From Pseudogymnoascus destructans (taxonomy: Eukaryota > Ascomycota > Leotiomycetes > Thelebolales > Thelebolaceae): a stretch of DNA of 64,000 nt. The stretch spans positions 1 to 64,000 of the forward strand of contig NW_020167552.1 of NCBI RefSeq assembly GCF_001641265.1, given 5' to 3'. Both the position numbers and the translations under genes were made by a program. Shown here one piece after another: positions 31,814 through 42,672 of this stretch. Within the stretch, counting starts at the first letter, position 1; every line of letters starts with the position of its first letter. Under the pieces are notes generated by a model that made no database searches, was not told the DNA's origin, and saw only the letters and a program-made list of their open reading frames with translations.

Positions 31814-33388
31814 ATGGCCGGTTCGAAATCTAAAGCCCCCGCCGTGAAGGCGCAACAGAAACATGGATATGAGTTCGCTGGACCGTAAGTAGCTGACTCC
31901 TCTCCAACTTCAGCCGCGTCGCATGACTGATTCGATTAGGCCCGGTGCATTCGCCATCTCGTTCCTCCTTCCGATCGTCGTCTACATCACCAATTTCGTC
32001 TGCAACGACATTTACGGATGCCCGATCCCCTCGGTGCTGGACCCCAAGACGTTGACATGGGACAAGATCAAGACTGAGACTGGATGGCCAGGATGGAATG
32101 GCATTGTGAGCTTCGAGGCTACTGGCTGGGTGTTGGCATACTATTTCCTGAGTTTGGTGCTGCACAGATTCCTTCCGGGACAAATCGTTGAAGGAACTGA
32201 ACTGGCTATTGGAGGACGCTTGAAGTATAAGTTCAATAGTGAGTATATTCCTGACATAACCCTGTAACCACCCATCATTGCTAACTCACTCCAGCTCTTT
32301 CCTCCTCCATCTTTACCGTCGTTCTCCTCCTCGCCGGTACTATCGCGCAGGGCGCCGACTTCCCAGTCTGGACCTACATCTGGGACAACTACACCCAGAT
32401 CGTCACCGCCAACATGCTCATCGCCTTCACCCTCGCAACATTCGTCTACATCCGCAGCTTCAGCGTCAAGCCCGGCAACAAAGACATGCGCGAGCTCGCC
32501 GCCGGTGGCCACTCCGGCAACATGCTCTACGACTGGTTCATCGGCCGCGAACTCAACCCGCGCGTCACCCTCCCCATCTTCGGCGAGATCGACATCAAAG
32601 TCTTCTGCGAGCTGCGCCCAGGTCTCTTTGGCTGGATCCTCCTCGATGTCGCCTTCATCGCGCACCAATACAAGACATACGGCCACGTCACCGACTCCAT
32701 CATCCTCGTCACCCTCTTCCAGGCCCTCTACGTCTTCGACTCCTTCTACATGGAACCCTCCATGCTGACCACCATGGACATCACCACCGACGGCTTCGGG
32801 TTCATGCTCTCCTTCGGTGACCTCGCTTGGGTCCCCTTCATCTACAGTCTGCAAGCGCGCTACCTCGCCGTCTACCCCCTCACCCTCGGCCTCTCCGGCA
32901 ACGCCGGCGTCCTCGCCATCCTCAGTCTGGGGTACTACATATTCCGGAGCGCCAACAACCAAAAGAACCGCTTCCGCACCGATCCGTCTGACCCGCGCAT
33001 CGCGCATCTCAAGTACATGGAGACGGCCTCGGGGTCAAAACTCATCATCTCCGGATGGTGGGGGACGGCGCGCCACATCAACTACCTTGGCGACTGGATC
33101 ATGTCGTGGGCGTTCTGTCTGCCTACCGGGATAGCGGGGTACCTTGTGCAGCAGGGCCCGGCGCTGTTGGATGGCGAGACGGGATTCTCGCGCGGGGAGG
33201 ATAGGGTGGTGCAGGGGGGTGCGAGGGGGTGGGGAATGGTGATTTCGTATTTTTACGTTATTTACTTTGCGATTCTGTTGATTCATCGCGAGAGGAGAGA
33301 TGAGACGAAGTGTAAGAGGAAGTATGGGAAGGATTGGGAGGAGTATAAGAAGATTGTGCCGTGGAGGATTATTCCAGGGATTTATTAG
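31814..33388 (+). CDS. ERG24: Delta(14)-sterol reductase (C-14 sterol reductase)
   Basis: Three exons, 31814-31884, 31940-32238 and 32295-33388, join in frame to 487 aa. The enzyme reduces the C14-C15 double bond after lanosterol C14-demethylation in ergosterol synthesis, in the ER membrane. Visible: CNDIYGCPIP, ETGWPGWNGI, EGTELAIGGRLKYKFN, RELNPRVTLPIFGEIDIKVF, CELRPGLFGWILLD, SGWWGTARHINYLGDWIM, and the C-terminal YGKDWEEYKKIVPWRIIPGIY zone (the IIPGIY end is typical of sterol reductases). Several transmembrane helices are evident. The FCELRPGL box and the GGRLKYKFN box favour ERG24 over the related ERG4. It is convergent with PFF1, with 290 bp between the stop codons. Confidence 0.93.
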
Positions 33389-33602
33389 GGCACTTTTACG
33401 GGTGTCTGGGGGACGAGGAGGGGTGATAATACGGACAATACGGAGATGTGTATATAGTAATTGACATGGTATATTGCATTTGCAGGTTAATAATGGGGTC
33501 AGCATAAAACGGGTAGGTCAAGAGACGTATCAAAAACAATAATAAATTATTACCACAGACATTACATCTCGGAATTCTCACGGAAATCTCGGTATCTACT
33601 CA

Positions 33603-33670
33603 CTTAAACACCCCCCACACCCCCCACACCCCCACACCCCCACACCCCCGACACCCCCCACACCCACCAA
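33603..33670. repeat. CACCCC low-complexity tract between convergent genes
   Basis: Runs of C broken by ACA every 5-9 bases lie between the stops of ERG24 and PFF1. Confidence 0.8.
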
Positions 33671-33678
33671 CCCCAAAC

Positions 33679-36600
33679 CTACACATTAAAAGCCTTACTT
33701 CCCTCCACCAACCCATCACTCATCTTACTAACCCCCACCCACCCCGGCACAAACGCCACCACCTCATCCAGCGCCGGTATCACTCCCCTCTCATTAAAAT
33801 CAGCCCACAAACACACAACCCTCCCCTCCATCCCCTCCTCCCCCACCTTCTTCCCCTCACTAACACCCCACTCAACCTCAACCTCCCACTCCCCCTCCCA
33901 CTCCCTCTGCCAGAGTTTCACTTCTCCGCTGCCTACCTCCTGGGGTACGGCGTCGAAACGGGTATCTGTCCCTGCGCCGGTGACTTTTACGGCTTTGATG
34001 GGGCGAGCGAAGCGGATGGCGCAGGAGCGGGTGTTGGTGCCTGAGACGCGGAAGGTGGCTTTGTTGGTCCCGCGCTCCCTCGTCGCAGTGTAAGACAGCC
34101 AATCGCCGTATGATTTCTCCGGCGGCACGCCAGGAACGCCGGGGACGACGGAGGGGGGGGGGGCGTTGTATGAGCAGAACTTCACGCCTGCGCGGAGGGG
34201 GCGGGTGGTGCATTCTATATGCTGCCCGGACGCGGATGGGATATCCGCGATGAGTTTCCTGACGAATGTTTCGAGGCCGGAGATGGTGACGAGGTTCGAC
34301 CCGGTGTCCAGATCGATGGTTTGTTGGAAATAGGCTTTATACCTATTCTCTGCCGAGAACGGGAACGCAGTGAGGGTATAGATTAACGTCCCCGTGAAGA
34401 GGAGGAAGAGGAAAGTAGGCAAGTGGTGCGTAAATCGGTGCAACGTCGGAGTCAGCGGGAGGAGAATAAGCGTGGAGAAGGTAGTAAGAAGCACGTAGGG
34501 AACTACCAGCGCGGAGCCATCAGGTCCTGTTTGGCCGGTGGCGGTGACGACGAGGAGGCCGATTTGCCCGAGGAGGATTAAGGTGAGGGGGGCGATGAGG
34601 AGGAGTTGGATGGCCCATGTCCAGCGGGGGAGTTTGCCGGACCAGGATTGTTCGTGGCCGTAGCGTTCGGACTGGGTGGTGTTAGAATGTTTCGTGAGGG
34701 GAGGTTTTTTTTTTGGGAGGGGGGAGGCTGCTTACCTCTACGGTGATACTATCGCTAGACCCGTCGTGAGCTCTGACGCGAGGGAATGAGCGGCGGGCGT
34801 AGTTGGCGAAAGTGGTGGTGCGAGAGCGCCTTGTGCCGTCGCCGCCAAAGAGGGGTGTTGATTCAGTTGCTTCTGCTTCTTCGGGCTCATCAGCTGCTTC
34901 AACTGCTTCAGATTCTGGGTGCTCATCATCGGTGGGAGCGATAAGGGCATCGGAGTCTGGTAACGCATTGATGCTCTCTACAGCCTCATCTTGGGCGTGC
35001 ACGTTCGCCGCGTACTGTGTTTTGGTGGGTAGAGCTAATAACTCGAGAAGACTGATGGCGAGGGCGAAGAAGATTGCGATTTCGTAGAATACGAAATAGT
35101 ATCCTGAGGCGATTTTGAAGCGGTCTTCTAGGACTGTTACGGCGACGAGGATGATCCAGCCGAGGATGAACATCCAGAAGTAGGCGTAGGTTCGGTGTAA
35201 GGCGGATGGTCGGACGAAATCGGCACCTCGCATTATGAACCAGAAGACGCAGAAGTTTAGTGTTAGAGCCATAGTCCATCTAGAAAAATCAGTAATGTAT
35301 ATTTTTGTTTCAAAAACGGCAAAGGGTACTCACACTGAGTATTGGCTGCTGTATATAATCAATGGATTGACCTTCACAATGAGCATCCCAGATCCAACAG
35401 TCAGCGCCGTAGCAGCGATGAAAGTCAGCGGCCAGCGGAATGCGCCCCTCCAGCCATTCAGAGGAACATCCGCCTCATTGTCACCCTGTGACGAAACCGA
35501 GGACGAAAACAAGTAAAACTTATCCTCTCGAACAAGAAGGTAAATAATCAGTATGATAGCCAGCGGGCAGGCAATGAGGAAGGTCAGCGACCAAGCGAAC
35601 AGAGTGCGTAGACCAAAGACCGCAAATCCCTTGCCGAATAAATCGAACCAGACTCCATCGCTACCCTTCCCATTCTTGACTTTACCCCAAGCATTGTCGC
35701 CTCGTGGGCTGTTGAAAGTGCCACTAGTATCCGAAGTCAACGCCTCGACAGTGCTAACAGAAGTCGACAACATGTGCCAAATACTGTCGCGGCTGGTATG
35801 CCTGGCATCATCCTGGTTTGTATGGTAACGAGCTCGGGGAGTCCAGAATGACACATCAAGACCTCGGAGACCGAGAATATCTTCAAAGACGACATAATCA
35901 GTTTGGCTGCGAATCATCCCCTGCTTGAACCCATCGCCACCAACAACACTTCCAAACGGATGCGAGCTCTTCGCATACGCCCTCGTGACCTCTGTATCCG
36001 TGCTACGGAACAAAACTGCTCGACCGCCAGCACCGGCGCCCTCAAGATTCAAAAACGTATGGGTGAAGAGAGACATCGGGTGCTGGGTATACGCTCTAGC
36101 ACCATTGAGGAAATCCTCCTCGCCATTATTGAACAGCGCCACGATCCCCTTCTTCGGCTGTCTTCCAGTAGAGGTAAAGTAGCGGATCAGTTGGAGAATA
36201 GTGACGACTCCGACTCCATCATCAGTTGCGCCGAAACCGGTCGACACACTGTCGTAATGGGCGTTGACGAGGATTCCTCCCTGGCCGTGGGTGTTCCTCA
36301 AGTGAAGGCTTGATTTCCACCATTCACCTTCTTCGTCTTCTGTGCCGCGGATGTAGACAATGATGTTTGTGCCCTCAAAGTAGACAGTCTGTCCTGGTAA
36401 TCTGCCTTTGCCATCTGCGCCAATAGCTCCAAGGCCAGAGCATGTGATATTGGACTGCAAGTCATTGAAGATCGTAACCAGCGGCGAGGCATCTCGCTTC
36501 CTGAGCTCGTCCTCTTCCTTCGTCTCCCCAGTCGTCTCAACCCCAATAAACCCAGGAAACGGCGCCGCCTCGACCTTCCCAACCTTTTGTTCCCCTCCAC

Positions 36601-36940
36601 CCACCTGCCCAACCTCCTGCGGCGAAATCGGAATATGCCCATTCTCACTAGACCACCTCACCCCATTACTTCCCAATATCCCCTCCACCCTCCTCAACAA
36701 CCACTCATGCACCTCATCATTCCGTCGACTCGCATACGGATGGTACGCCTTCGTCAACTCCGCTAGGTCCAGCCACGCCTCGCTGATGTTCAGGCCGCTG
36801 GGTAGGGCGTCGTCTGATGGCGCGGGCGGGACGACTTCGTGGATTACGAGGAGGGGTATCGCAATTGAGAGGTAGACGATGGCTGTGATGAGCATCACGG
36901 ACATGGGGCTGGAGCTCAGCTGCCGCAGTAGGTGCGCCAT
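33679..36940 (-). CDS. PFF1: Vacuolar membrane protease, M28 family
   Basis: Three exons, 36940-35334, 35279-34736 and 34671-33679, join in frame and give 1047 aa. An N-terminal transmembrane helix (VMLITAIVYLSIAIPLLVI) is followed by the luminal M28 zinc peptidase domain: VNAHYDSV (His228, Asp230), GATDDGVG (Asp240), NNGEEDFLNGA (Glu274/275), FLNLEGAGAGG (Glu300) and YHTNQDD. These are the di-zinc ligands and catalytic acid expected of FXNA/Pff1-type proteases. At least eight further hydrophobic segments follow, with an acidic loop near the second exon end, then a luminal C-terminal domain. Pff1 is a resident of the vacuolar membrane; its substrates are poorly known. An insertion of about 60 residues before the catalytic domain is common in fungal members. 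Confidence 0.94.
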
Positions 36941-37684
36941 GGTCGCGGGTTTGGGCGACTGGTTGGCGCGGCTCTAGGCTTTGGCGGGGCGATTCATAGA
37001 CGGTGAGTCGGTGTTTCCGGCCAGATAGAATGGGATCGTGTAAATATGTAAGGCGCCCTCTTGGATATGTATGTTGGGCGGCAGTTGGTAGAGCTCTTCG
37101 TCGTCGTCGTTTGTCGGGGTGTTGACGTTAAGCCAGATGGACTTTCGTATAGCTCTGGAGCTTGGACTATCTGAGGCTGCCATGAGGGGTTACAGAAGGT
37201 GGCTAGCTGAGGTCAGACATGTTTGCTAGTAACACAATTTCATAACAATTGTACAGATGCGTCTTATCCAATTCTTTATTACTAGTTAGGAATAGAAATG
37301 CTTTGTGAACTTGCTAGTTGTACGGAAGCAATAGTTGCTTGAAGCAGCTTGATGTACCACTCAATTCAATTGACACCATTGGTTTCTCCATAGTTAAACG
37401 CCATCGTAATTACATAAACTGAGAAGGGCAATTCAAAATCCTATAACCAGCTAATTTATTAGATCTATAGCTAAAGAATGCTTTTCTAACATGAGGATGT
37501 CGCGTCCTGGATATATCTCGATACACATGCCATCAAGGTGCATAACTTACCTCAGTGGCGTTCAACGATGACGCCCATCCATGCTCCCACGTTCTCCAAG
37601 CGAGCACTGACCTCCTCTAGAAACCAAAGCTTCTCGTCTCCTTACCTATCGCCCATACGGCTTCACAACCCAAACCACGCAACC
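36941..37684. other. Divergent promoter region of PFF1 and AIM18
   Basis: A 69-codon open frame on the minus strand (36974-37183) has no recognisable motif and lies where the PFF1 leader should be. 37200-37480 is AT-rich. An in-frame upstream ATG of AIM18 lies at 37568. Confidence 0.55.
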
Positions 37685-38878
37685 ATGAGCCTCCTAAACC
37701 GCACCGCGCGCTGTGCGCGCACACTCCCAAACCTCTCCACGTCCCCCTCCCGCCTCCAATGCCTCCTCCGCGCCCCCGCCGCACACCCGCCATCGCGTCA
37801 TCTCCAGCGCCGCGCCATCAACTCCTCTCCCTCCCCCAGCTCCAACGAGCCCTCCACCGAAGAGCACAAGCGCCTCCGCGAGGCCGCTGAGGAGCGGAGA
37901 CAGTACTACAAGCGCCGCAGCATCTATAACGGCATTGGCTTCGTAACAGGCATGATCGCGATCTGGGTGATCGCGACGTCCGTCGACCTGCCGACGAAGC
38001 TCGATTCGAAGCCGGGATATGACGCGAGGCTGCAGGATCCGCTGGTCGTGGTGGGTAAGGAGCGCAAGGTTGTGGTGCAGAAACTAGGGGAGGAGGCGGA
38101 GGAGAACACGGATACGGTTGAGACGGGGACGAGTACGGTGCCGACGTTTCCGAGGCTGATGCAGTTTGACGATGAGGAGATTAGTGAGAATGCGCAGGGG
38201 GATATGGCGAGTCCGACGGAGTACCAGCTTATGGGGTTGGGGATACGGAAGGTCTCGTTCTTGAGCATTCAGGTGTATGTGGTGGGGATGTACGTGGCGA
38301 CGGATGATATTGCTCAGCTGCAGCGCACCCTGGTAAAGAAGATCGACCCTATTGCGACAACGCTCGTTGCGGGGGAGAAGGATACCCTGAAGGAGAGACT
38401 GATGGATCCGGAGGGGGGAGAGGAGGTGTGGAATCACATCTTGTCTTCCACGAATGTTCGAACGCTATTCCGGATTGTGCCGGTTAGAGACACGGATTTT
38501 GGACACATGAGAGATGCGTACGTACGAGCCGTGACGGCGCAGGCGAGGAAGCACCCTGAAGAGTTTGGCGACGACAAGTTCGGGCAGTCGGTTGCTGACT
38601 TGAAGGCTATGTTTGGACACGGCAGTGTGCCGAAGGGAAGGGAGCTGGTGCTCGCAAGGAACGGGAAGGGTTCCTTGGCGGCGTGGTTCGATGCTGGCAA
38701 GGCTGGACCGCAGCGATTGGGCGAGGTAGATGACGAGAGGATATCCAGGGCGCTTTGGTTACATTACCTTGCTGGCGCCCATGTAGCCAGCGAGGCGGCA
38801 AGGAAGAGCATCGTGGAGGGGATTATGGAGTTTGTAGAGAGGCCGGTTGGAACCGTTGCCGCCCAGGTTCATGTCTAG
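37685..38878 (+). CDS. AIM18: Altered inheritance of mitochondria protein 18 (chalcone isomerase-like fold)
   Basis: Single exon, 397 aa from ATG 37685. The start was chosen because MSLLNRTARCARTLPN with following Arg/Ser-rich sequence is a good mitochondrial presequence; an ATG 39 codons upstream (37568) is also in frame. A transmembrane helix is visible at about 80-100 (GIGFVTGMIAIWVIATSVDL), then the chalcone-isomerase-like domain: YQLMGLGIRKVSFLSIQVYV, GMYVATDD, FRIVPVRDTDFGHMRDAYVR, GSVPKGRELVL, GPQRLGEVDDERISRALWLH, and YLAGAHVASEAARKSI. The family sits in the mitochondrial inner membrane space of yeast (Aim18/Aim46) and lacks chalcone isomerase activity. No oddity seen. Confidence 0.9.
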   Translation: MSLLNRTARCARTLPNLSTSPSRLQCLLRAPAAHPPSRHLQRRAINSSPSPSSNEPSTEEHKRLREAAEERRQYYKRRSIYNGIGFVTGMIAIWVIATSVDLPTKLDSKPGYDARLQDPLVVVGKERKVVVQKLGEEAEENTDTVETGTSTVPTFPRLMQFDDEEISENAQGDMASPTEYQLMGLGIRKVSFLSIQVYVVGMYVATDDIAQLQRTLVKKIDPIATTLVAGEKDTLKERLMDPEGGEEVWNHILSSTNVRTLFRIVPVRDTDFGHMRDAYVRAVTAQARKHPEEFGDDKFGQSVADLKAMFGHGSVPKGRELVLARNGKGSLAAWFDAGKAGPQRLGEVDDERISRALWLHYLAGAHVASEAARKSIVEGIMEFVERPVGTVAAQVHV

Positions 38879-39053
38879 ATATATGTATAACAGATAGCTG
38901 TAGATGCTGCATATTCTCTTGGATTGGCAGTTGTAATTCTATCCCCCACTCTCTATAACCAATATCCCTAAGTTTTGTGGATGCACCTGTGCTGCGTGAG
39001 CACTGCATCCTCTCGGACTGTCATGTGCCAATATCTGAGCCTTCCAAATACGC

Positions 39054-39482
39054 TCAGAGAGCTCCAGCCTCCTTCAGGAGGTTTGTCAGCTGTGGCTTCT
39101 TCTCTTGCAGGTCGCTGTTTCCTCCGATGTGCTTCTTGTTGATGAAGATGTTTGGAACCGAGGTCTGGCCAGTCATCTCACGGAGGGCAGCCTGGATAGC
39201 AGCGCCATCCTCTGTACGCCGGTGTGTCAGCTGTGTATCTTTATCGATTATATAGTAGTTTTGTCGACTTACCGACTTGGTCAAGCTCAATCGAGTAGAA
39301 CTTGGCGCCCTTCTCGTTTAAGAGAGACTTGGTAGCCTTGCAGTATGGGCAGTATGTCTTGCTGAAGACGGCTGGTTGACTGTCAGAAAGATGCAGGGCG
39401 GGTTTAGTGCTGACGGTGTCAACTCACCCACAGGGTTCTCGTCGATGATGGCCTGCGCCTTGGTCTTTGCTGCCGCAGCCAT
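39054..39482 (-). CDS. Dithiol glutaredoxin (class I)
   Basis: Three small exons, 39482-39428, 39371-39273 and 39211-39054, join in frame to a 103-aa glutaredoxin. It reduces disulfides and glutathione-mixed disulfides with glutathione. Visible: VFSKTYCPYCKATKSLL with the CPYC active site, IELDQVEDG, the cis-Pro loop TSVPNIFINKKHIGG and the GSH-binding GGNSDL. These are all the class I features. The ATG at 39482 gives a standard cytosolic form. The same frame is open upstream to an ATG at 39728, which would add 82 residues rich in Arg, Ser and Thr and ending in FIRRLFSSSPAQLE, a plausible mitochondrial presequence. Yeast GRX2 makes two forms this way, so dual targeting is possible but unproven. 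Confidence 0.93.
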
Positions 39483-39782
39483 TTCTAGTTGAGCTGGGCT
39501 CGATGAAAACAGTCTACGTATGAACGCCAGGTTAGGCGAATAGATGGGAGTTGTTGAAGTAGTGAAGGTGTGTGGTTTATAAGTGTAAGGGCGACGATGG
39601 TGATGTTGGGTATAGGATACGACGCGGAGAAGGACTCTATTTATCGTAAGTCGTCGACTTGGGGTTTGTACCATTGATAGTAGTACGGGGGCTCTTGGTA
39701 ACGCCATGAGGAGGGGAAATAGGGACATAGAACGGATGGCCCCTGCCAAATCAGTGGACCGCTAGACGGTCAGGGTTACATA

Positions 39783-40330
39783 ATAATCATGACTAACGTA
39801 GTTCACAAGCGACCGTCATCCCAAGCAACCCGTCATATTTTTCTTGGCATCGTACGAAATTATAAAATATCTTAACAATTAATTAATTAAATTATTCTAA
39901 CTCTTCGGCATTTAAATCATCAGATGTATCTACAATATTTAGACAAGTTCGTACGTTGTGACCAGTTTGTCTACAACATCTACAACAACGTTTTTGCGGC
40001 TTAGTTTGCTTTGTACAACCCCTACTTTCTTGCAAATCAGCTTGTAATTGTATATTAGCCTCTCTTTAAGCCTCTAAGACTTAGACAGCTTCGATAGTAA
40101 TTGCTCCTCCTTCTTGTAATTGACGTTTTTTTATACAACGACGTCAACTAAGCAAATCATTTGCTTTGCGAAGTGTAGCGTTTTCTTCTCGCAGTAACGT
40201 CAGTGTATTGCACCTACTGCACCTTTTGCAACCTAATTAATGCTTTGTAAAGCGAAGTTGGCGAACTATTCTAATGTCATACAATCTGGTCCTTAAGGTA
40301 TGTTGATTAAGATTGTTTCTAGGTTCCTAG
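39783..40330 (-). mobile_element. Fot1/pogo-type transposon relic, C-terminal end
   Basis: Read on the minus strand, 39898-40020 translates to KPQKRCCRCCRQTGHNVRTC then LNIVDTSDDLNAEELE and a stop, the zinc-knuckle tail typical of Fot1-like transposases. Upstream sequence to about 40300 is AT-enriched and frame-broken. The left flank at 39783-39830 (AATCATGACTAACGTAGTTCACAAGCGA...) resembles 14068-14120 next to the N-terminal fragment of the other Fot1-like relic, so both may come from one family. Confidence 0.65.
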
Positions 40331-40343
40331 ATCATAGGTAGAG

Positions 40344-40391
40344 GCTCTTGAGTTTGATAGCAAACTGAGTGCAACGAATGTCAGTATGACA
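40344..40391. repeat. Solo 48-bp copy of the terminal inverted repeat of the 14.7-kb element
   Basis: GCTCTTGAGTTTGATAGCAA through to GTCAGTATGACA matches 16229-16276 base for base as far as I can see. Only this one end is present here. Confidence 0.88.
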
Positions 40392-41154
40392 CTACATACG
40401 ATACACTACTGATTTACTAGCTAGAAATGGCTCTGTTACAGTGCGACAGAGTTCTGTCATAGTGTGACAGTCCCCTTTCCTATTTGGCATGTAGGCCAAA
40501 AGTAGGCACCTTGGCATTAGGTACGCCTTGCCAAATATATTACTATTACATGCTAAAAGTGTGACAGTAACAGTTGCTACGTAAATTGCTCTATTGTCTA
40601 ACGATCTATTCTAAGGGCCCGCCATAAGTAGGCCGCCTCCACATGATACTCCTAATGACTAATCTATTTCCTATACAATGGTGCTAATCCACCGGACTTT
40701 CTGGTTCCATTACTGTACAGTATAAACAGTTCACAGTGGTACGGATTACGGTAGCAGCACAGGAGTGTACTACGGTAGACTACAATAAACGGAATCTATC
40801 GGCAATTGAATCTCAAAGTTGCCGCCGATGCATTCTTGGATTTTGTGGTTCTTTATGCTTAGTCATTAGTTAGTCATATTTTGTTGTGACTAAATGCTTA
40901 GTCATCTTTCTGGTGGTTTGCCCGCTTCCTGCCAAAATCTGCGTTCCTTTGATTTTTGATTTTAGCGGGGTTGAAGCCCTATGCGGCTCTGCGCGTAATT
41001 TGTGCGCTAGCATTATTCGAACACTCTGAGTGCCTCACGATTGATTCTGGGACCGAGCCGACAACCACGACAAATCGCCATTTCCTCCACCAACACCACG
41101 GTAGAGGATTCCGACAATTCCGACGTAGTCTTCTTTACCTAAAGGCAGGACAAG

Positions 41155-42070
41155 ATGTCGACTTTCGAGCAAGTCGTGAGTCAACACCTCGCCGTTCCAG
41201 CCTCGCGATCTATTCAAAGATGCGACTTCACAACATGGCTGGACACACATCTGAAGAGAGACGGGAGCTGACGGGAATATCACAGATCACCATTGATGGC
41301 AAGGGCCACCTCCTCGGTCGCCTGGCCTCGACCGTTGCTAAGCAGCTCCTCGAGGGACAGAAGATCGTTGTTGTGCGCTGCGAGGCCCTCAACATCTCTG
41401 GAGAGTTCTTCCGTGCGAAGCGTACGTACCACCCTGAATCTAGGAATGCAGACCTTCCTTGAAATGAGAGGAGTGGGAACGATTGGCAGACGGACTCGTT
41501 GGGATCACAGAACCGAATGCTGACGAATCTCTATTTATAGTAAAGTACCACGCCTACCTCCGCAAGATGACCCGTTACAACCCAACCCGTGGTGGTCCGT
41601 TCCATTTCCGCGCCCCATCCCGCATCTTCTACAAGACCGTCCGTGGTATGATTCCACACAAGACTGCCCGTGGTGCCGCCGCCATGGAGAGACTTAAGGT
41701 CTTTGAGGGTGTCCCAGCCCCATACGACAAGGTCAAGCGCATGGTTGTCCCCCAGGCCCTCCGTGTCCTCAGACTTAAGCCCGGACGCAAGTACTGCACT
41801 GTCGGCCGCCTGTCCCACGAGGTCGGTTGGAAGTACCAGGATGTTGTTGCCAGGTATGTGAAACTCTTGGTCTTGAGCAGAAGCTCAAGTCCAACTAAAT
41901 ACGACTGAACAAATACTAACAAAATGCATAGGCTCGAGGAGAGACGTAAGGTTAAGGGATCGGCATACTACGAGCGCAAGAAGGCTGCAAGGAGACAACT
42001 CGCCGAGGCCCAGAAGAGCGCAAAGGTCGACACCAAGACCCAGGAGCAACTTGCGTCGTTCGGATACTAA
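41155..42070 (+). CDS. RPL16: 60S ribosomal protein uL13 (L13a; yeast RPL16)
   Basis: Four exons, 41155-41175, 41286-41421, 41541-41853 and 41932-42070, join in frame to 202 aa, the usual length. The first exon encodes only MSTFEQV. Visible: ITIDGKGHLLGRLASTVAKQ, VVVRCEALNISGEFFRAK, KYHAYLRKMTRYNPTRGGPF, HFRAPSRIFYKTVRGMIPHK, KPGRKYCTVGRLSHEVGW and the basic C-terminal helix ending in SFGY. uL13 is a core protein of the large subunit. The tiny first exon and three early introns of 78-119 nt are typical of fungal ribosomal protein genes. The frame also opens before the first intron acceptor, so an unspliced reading would give a false N-terminus. Confidence 0.96.
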
Positions 42071-42672
42071 ACGTCAAACTCAAATCGATTCGCGATATAA
42101 TGGGTATTGAGGTTGGGTCTGGGCTGTTCTTGTTTCTTTTTCACTGGCAATACCTTGTCGGCCCTATTACTGGGTAGACCCAAGGCTGATTCAATATCAT
42201 ACAATGCACGGACTGGGATTGCCGCATCGGAAAAGAGCGCTGATGAAGGAGGGAACTCACGGGTGTACAGTCTATGAATACTGGCATGCTGCTCCATCGA
42301 GAAATGGAAAAATCTCAAAGATGCTGCGAAGTCCTATTATGTTGTTCCTTGTGCTATTGTAAAACTTACTGTTTCTTATCCGATTTAACGGTCCTTCCAT
42401 TACCCCGATACCGACATCGGTGGATTTCCCCACGGCACAACACCATACTCGAGTAACGTGAATCGGATCAGCCGCCTTGCCACCGACGGTACCCCCATAC
42501 CCGAGGCAAGGCTGTCCCACCAACCCCACGTTTTACCCTGGTCTACGGCTTATAAGAGGCTTTCCATTGCCGTTTCTCATGGATCCTATAGCTTACATTA
42601 TTATTTGAAACGTACGCCTCTTGCCATGATATCTACGTTATAAGTAACGGCCTTCTGATCACACCACTCGCA
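42071..42672. other. Intergenic region between uL13 and the acyl-CoA synthetase-like gene
   Basis: No gene. The first part is the uL13 3' flank; the last ~250 bases are the likely promoter of the downstream AMP-binding gene. Confidence 0.6.

Larger units (their letters stand above)
39729..41154. other. Repeat-rich intergenic island upstream of uL13
   Basis: It holds the Fot1-like relic and a terminal-repeat fragment, both listed separately. 40400-40760 is AT-rich with short direct repeats (TGTGACAG, GGCATTAGGTACGCC). The last ~350 bases should contain the promoter of the ribosomal protein gene; I could not identify a specific element. Confidence 0.5.

Noticed and set aside
31814..33388. Assignment as ERG4 (delta-24(24-1) sterol reductase)
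   Set aside because: The CELRPGL, RELNPR and GGRLKYKFN boxes and the overall layout fit the C-14 reductase ERG24 better.
40956..41462. 168-codon frame upstream and into uL13
   Set aside because: It reads through the first intron of the ribosomal protein gene; the MSTFEQV first exon gives the expected N-terminus and length.
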